Shown: positions 62,018-64,000 of the stretch, one piece after another | How positions within the stretch are numbered: the stretch's first letter is position 1 | Layout: every line of letters starts with the position of its first letter | Source of the DNA: Paraburkholderia phytofirmans OLGA172 | GTDB lineage: Bacteria > Pseudomonadota > Gammaproteobacteria > Burkholderiales > Burkholderiaceae | Reading direction: 5' to 3' | NCBI RefSeq assembly: GCF_001634365.1 | Contig: NZ_CP014580.1 | Span: forward strand, 124,001 to 188,000 | Length of the DNA: 64,000 bases | Position numbers and translations under genes: made by a program | Notes under the pieces: generated by a model | The model's input: the letters and a program-made list of their open reading frames with translations, nothing else | What the model was told of the DNA's origin: nothing | Databases searched by the model: none

Positions 62018-62599
62018 ATGCACAAGTCAATTGCGTGCCTCGCCTCGCTCGTCGCCTGCATTGCCGGGTGCGCGCACAATCCGGCGGTCTCGCCGCATGC
62101 GCAAGCGTCCCAGTCGGCATGTGTCGCGGGCCCGCCGATCGATCTGGAGCGGTACATGGGGCGGTGGTACGTGATCGCGGACACGCCGTTTCTGAGCGAG
62201 CACGATTATGTCGGCAGCTATGATGAATGGTCACTGCGCAACGATGGAACAATCGACGATAAATATCTCGGCCGGCGTCACGGCTTCGATCAGCCAGCCA
62301 CGGGAAGCAACTTCGTAGCAAAGGTGATGTCCGGAACTGGTAACACGAAATGGCGCGTCGGACTGATCTGGCCGTTCGAAGTGGTGGTCGTCATCGCGTA
62401 TGTAGACCCCGAGTATCGTTACACGATCCGCTGCATGGCCGACGGGAACATGGTGTGGGTGCTCTCCCGCACACCGACGATGGATGAAGCCGTATACGCG
62501 GACATGCTCGCCAGGCTTTCTGGCATGGGCTTCCATATTGACCGGCTACGCCGGGTTCCACAAAGCCCGGGGCAAATCGGTCTACCCGGTTTTCAGTGA
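62018..62599 (+). CDS. Lipocalin family lipoprotein (Blc-like)
   Basis: This 193-residue protein has a signal peptide and lipobox (SIACLASLVACIAGCAHNPA). The lipocalin signature is DLERYMGRWYVIADTPF (G-x-W-Y). Further strands include YDEWSLRNDGTIDDKYLGRR, SGTGNTKWRVGLIWPFEVVV and VLSRTPTMDEAVYADMLARL, which match the bacterial lipocalin Blc layout. Blc binds lysophospholipids and fatty acids at the outer membrane under stress. I see no clear ANR box upstream. Confidence 0.9.
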   Translation: MHKSIACLASLVACIAGCAHNPAVSPHAQASQSACVAGPPIDLERYMGRWYVIADTPFLSEHDYVGSYDEWSLRNDGTIDDKYLGRRHGFDQPATGSNFVAKVMSGTGNTKWRVGLIWPFEVVVVIAYVDPEYRYTIRCMADGNMVWVLSRTPTMDEAVYADMLARLSGMGFHIDRLRRVPQSPGQIGLPGFQ

Positions 62600-62814
62600 G
62601 GGGGTAAACGAAATAGGGTTCGCCAGGACGAAACGCGACGCGGAATCGTCCGATCAAGAGCGCGCCACTACTTCCCGCTGAGACCGGGCAAATCGGCGGA
62701 CGGACTGCTTCAGCACCTTTCAGCCCGCTCAAGGTTTCCAGGCACGCGTCCCTAACAACTTAAGCGACGCGCATGAAACCGGCAACAAGCGCGGCGCCAG
62801 CGAGGCTCGCCGCG

Positions 62815-63465
62815 TCAGCCGATCACAAGACGGTCGACAACAGCCTTCACGCCAGGCGTCGAACGCGCAGCCCCCGACACGATGGAACGCTCAATGGTCG
62901 AACTGAGACGCCCCGAGAGGACCACCCTGCCGTCGTCGACTTCGACACCCACATGCTTCAACTCGCGATCGGTATGGCGCTGGATGGCTTTGCGGATGTT
63001 GTATTCGATGTCGAGCGGGGATGCCACGCCACGAATCCTGATGTTGTTCGTCACGCCAGTCACGCCGCGCATGTGGACGATATTTTTCTCGGCCATGTGA
63101 CTACGGTAACCATCCTCGACTTCTCCGCTCAATGTCACCCAACCCTTCTCGACCTTGATCTTGATCGCATGCTCTTCGAGACCCGCGATCCAGTCGAGAA
63201 CGGCGCTCACGCTCAAGGCAACGTCCTCGTCAGTGCGTTGTTCAGACTCGCGAAGTTTCACGTCGATGCCGACTACCACCGCGACGACACCGGCGATTCT
63301 GAGTGCGCACTTTTCAGCCGCGACCTTCTTCGCATAGTCCGGAACGTGTCCGGTGAGGGTAACGATGCCGTCCACCACGGCGACGCCTATCCCGTTTGCG
63401 TCGACGGCCGCGTTGCTCATTAGTTCGTCCTCTACTTCCTGCTTCAGTTGACTGTCCGACTTCAT
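62815..63465 (-). CDS. Triple-BON-domain protein (paralogue of 33788-34438)
   Basis: This 216-residue protein, MKSDSQLKQEVEDELMSNAA onward, has the same length as the BON protein at 33788-34438 and aligns with it without obvious gaps. Each third has the BON pattern: DGIVTLTGHVPDYAKKVAAE, VEKGWVTLSGEVEDGYRSHM, DGRVVLSGRLSSTIERSIVS. No signal peptide is present, so it should be cytoplasmic. A near-consensus ANR box lies at 63611 with a -10-like hexamer 21 bases downstream. The likely role is envelope or ligand binding during low-oxygen stress, by family analogy only. Confidence 0.88.
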   Translation of the reverse strand: MKSDSQLKQEVEDELMSNAAVDANGIGVAVVDGIVTLTGHVPDYAKKVAAEKCALRIAGVVAVVVGIDVKLRESEQRTDEDVALSVSAVLDWIAGLEEHAIKIKVEKGWVTLSGEVEDGYRSHMAEKNIVHMRGVTGVTNNIRIRGVASPLDIEYNIRKAIQRHTDRELKHVGVEVDDGRVVLSGRLSSTIERSIVSGAARSTPGVKAVVDRLVIG

Positions 63466-63610
63466 GGAAGTTGTCCTCCAAAATGACCGCGCAGCGTAAC
63501 AGGAGGCTGCTGCGAGGTTGATTCAGCGCGGCAAGCATCCCGGGATGGCAATTCCTGTCCCAACGCATATGCGCCACATACTCAGCCTATTACGCCCCTG
63601 CACGATGCGA

Positions 63611-63624
63611 TTGATCGAGGTCAA
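63611..63624. promoter_or_regulatory. Near-consensus ANR box upstream of BON gene
   Basis: TTGATCGAGGTCAA differs from consensus at one base. On the minus strand TAGGCT (63584-63589) lies 21 bases downstream, in the direction of the BON gene that starts at 63465. Confidence 0.58.
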
Positions 63625-63740
63625 GCGTGACGCGATCGGATGGAATCCGCGCCCCAGGCGCGACCTCTATACGCTCACGACGATCAGGGCATCGCGACGC
63701 CGCAGTGACGGACGGTTCCGCAAGTGCAGAGCAGTTTTCA

Positions 63741-64000
63741 TCACACTCGCATCGAGCCGCGCAGCGTGCCGAAATCGGTGCGCGGCGGCCGCGTCGCCGT
63801 CACGGCGGCAGCGCTGAATTCAGGCCGTTCGTGCAGCGCCAGGATGCGTGCCTCGACCTCATGCGGGAAAGCATTCAGGCTGGCGTTATAGCGGTCGGCT
63901 GCCTCGTTGTATGCTTTTTGTGTGACGGCGACCTGCCTGTCAACCCCACCCAGTTGCCTGGACAGCGACCTGAAGCGCGGGTCTTTGTGAAAGGACCTGT
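63741..64000 (-). CDS. LemA family protein, C-terminal part (runs off right edge)
   Basis: The minus strand reads, from the window edge, RSFHKDPRFRSLSRQLGGVD, RQVAVTQKAYNEAADRYNAS, LNAFPHEVEARILALHERPE. It then ends with a short tail at the stop at 63741-63743. The 'RF-LS-QL' stretch, the conserved A-YN-AV-YN pattern and SFP are diagnostic of LemA. About 85 of some 190-200 residues are here. LemA proteins have one N-terminal membrane anchor, not visible in this window. Confidence 0.8.
   Translation of the reverse strand, partial: RSFHKDPRFRSLSRQLGGVDRQVAVTQKAYNEAADRYNASLNAFPHEVEARILALHERPEFSAAAVTATRPPRTDFGTLRGSMRV

Noticed and set aside
1..64000. CRISPR arrays, rRNA or tRNA genes
   Set aside because: No regularly spaced direct repeats, rRNA-like blocks or tRNA cloverleaf sequences were noticed; a tRNAscan or CRISPR finder run would be the decisive check.

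Overview
The window looks like part of a Burkholderiales genome, most likely Paraburkholderia, Burkholderia or a close relative. The evidence is high-GC coding, the IS families present (IS6, IS21, IS66, ISKra4, IS4), a DUF3562 and DUF1488 gene pair, and a cluster resembling the low-oxygen-activated (lxa) locus that I recall from Burkholderia cenocepacia. The assignment is from memory and content, not from a database search.

Positions 1-17.8 kb are a pile-up of mobile DNA. An IS30 transposase runs off the left edge. Next come two complete IS6-family elements nested among pieces of IS6, IS3 and IS21 elements (0.5-3.9 kb). A four-gene IS21-type element follows (about 4.0-10.4 kb). Its istA is split by a RIT element (three tyrosine recombinases with 22-bp perfect terminal inverted repeats, 5843-9227). 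A tightly overlapped quartet (10362-15926) then encodes three more, unrelated-looking tyrosine recombinases and a small helical protein. It recalls Tn554 tnpABC but has an extra recombinase. About 1 kb without genes and a further IS6 element close the region.

Positions 17.85-24.4 kb hold a decayed catabolic cluster, all on the minus strand: a TetR regulator, an MFS transporter, an acyl-CoA synthetase, an SDR dehydrogenase, the tail of a thiolase joined to the head of an acyl-CoA dehydrogenase by a deletion, and an alpha/beta hydrolase. Positions 24.4-30.7 kb are again IS debris: IS5 and porin remnants, a serine recombinase, a pRiA4b ORF-3-like gene and an ISKra4 transposase (both frameshifted), a complete IS66, and the C-terminus of a UbiB-like protein.

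Positions 30.8-64 kb are a coherent anaerobic or low-oxygen island. It encodes a long-chain acyl-CoA synthetase, triple-BON proteins, a nitroreductase, Hsp20, an APH-AAA kinase fusion, a universal stress protein, a zinc alcohol dehydrogenase, CBS and CBS-BON proteins, a complete cytochrome bd oxidase (cydP-cydA-cydB-cydX), an operon phaC - maoC/pta - ackA - fabI, a proton-pumping-type P-type ATPase, a tripartite ABC efflux operon, lipoproteins, a lipocalin and the C-terminus of LemA. FNR/ANR-type palindromes (TTGAT-N4-ATCAA, exact or with one or two changes) lie upstream of many of these genes. Several have a -10-like hexamer exactly 21 bases downstream, as expected for class II FNR activation. 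The genes together suit oxygen scavenging, redox balancing (PHA synthesis, acetate formation), stress protection and envelope maintenance when oxygen is scarce. An IS4-family element with a 9-bp target duplication has recently interrupted the end of ackA.
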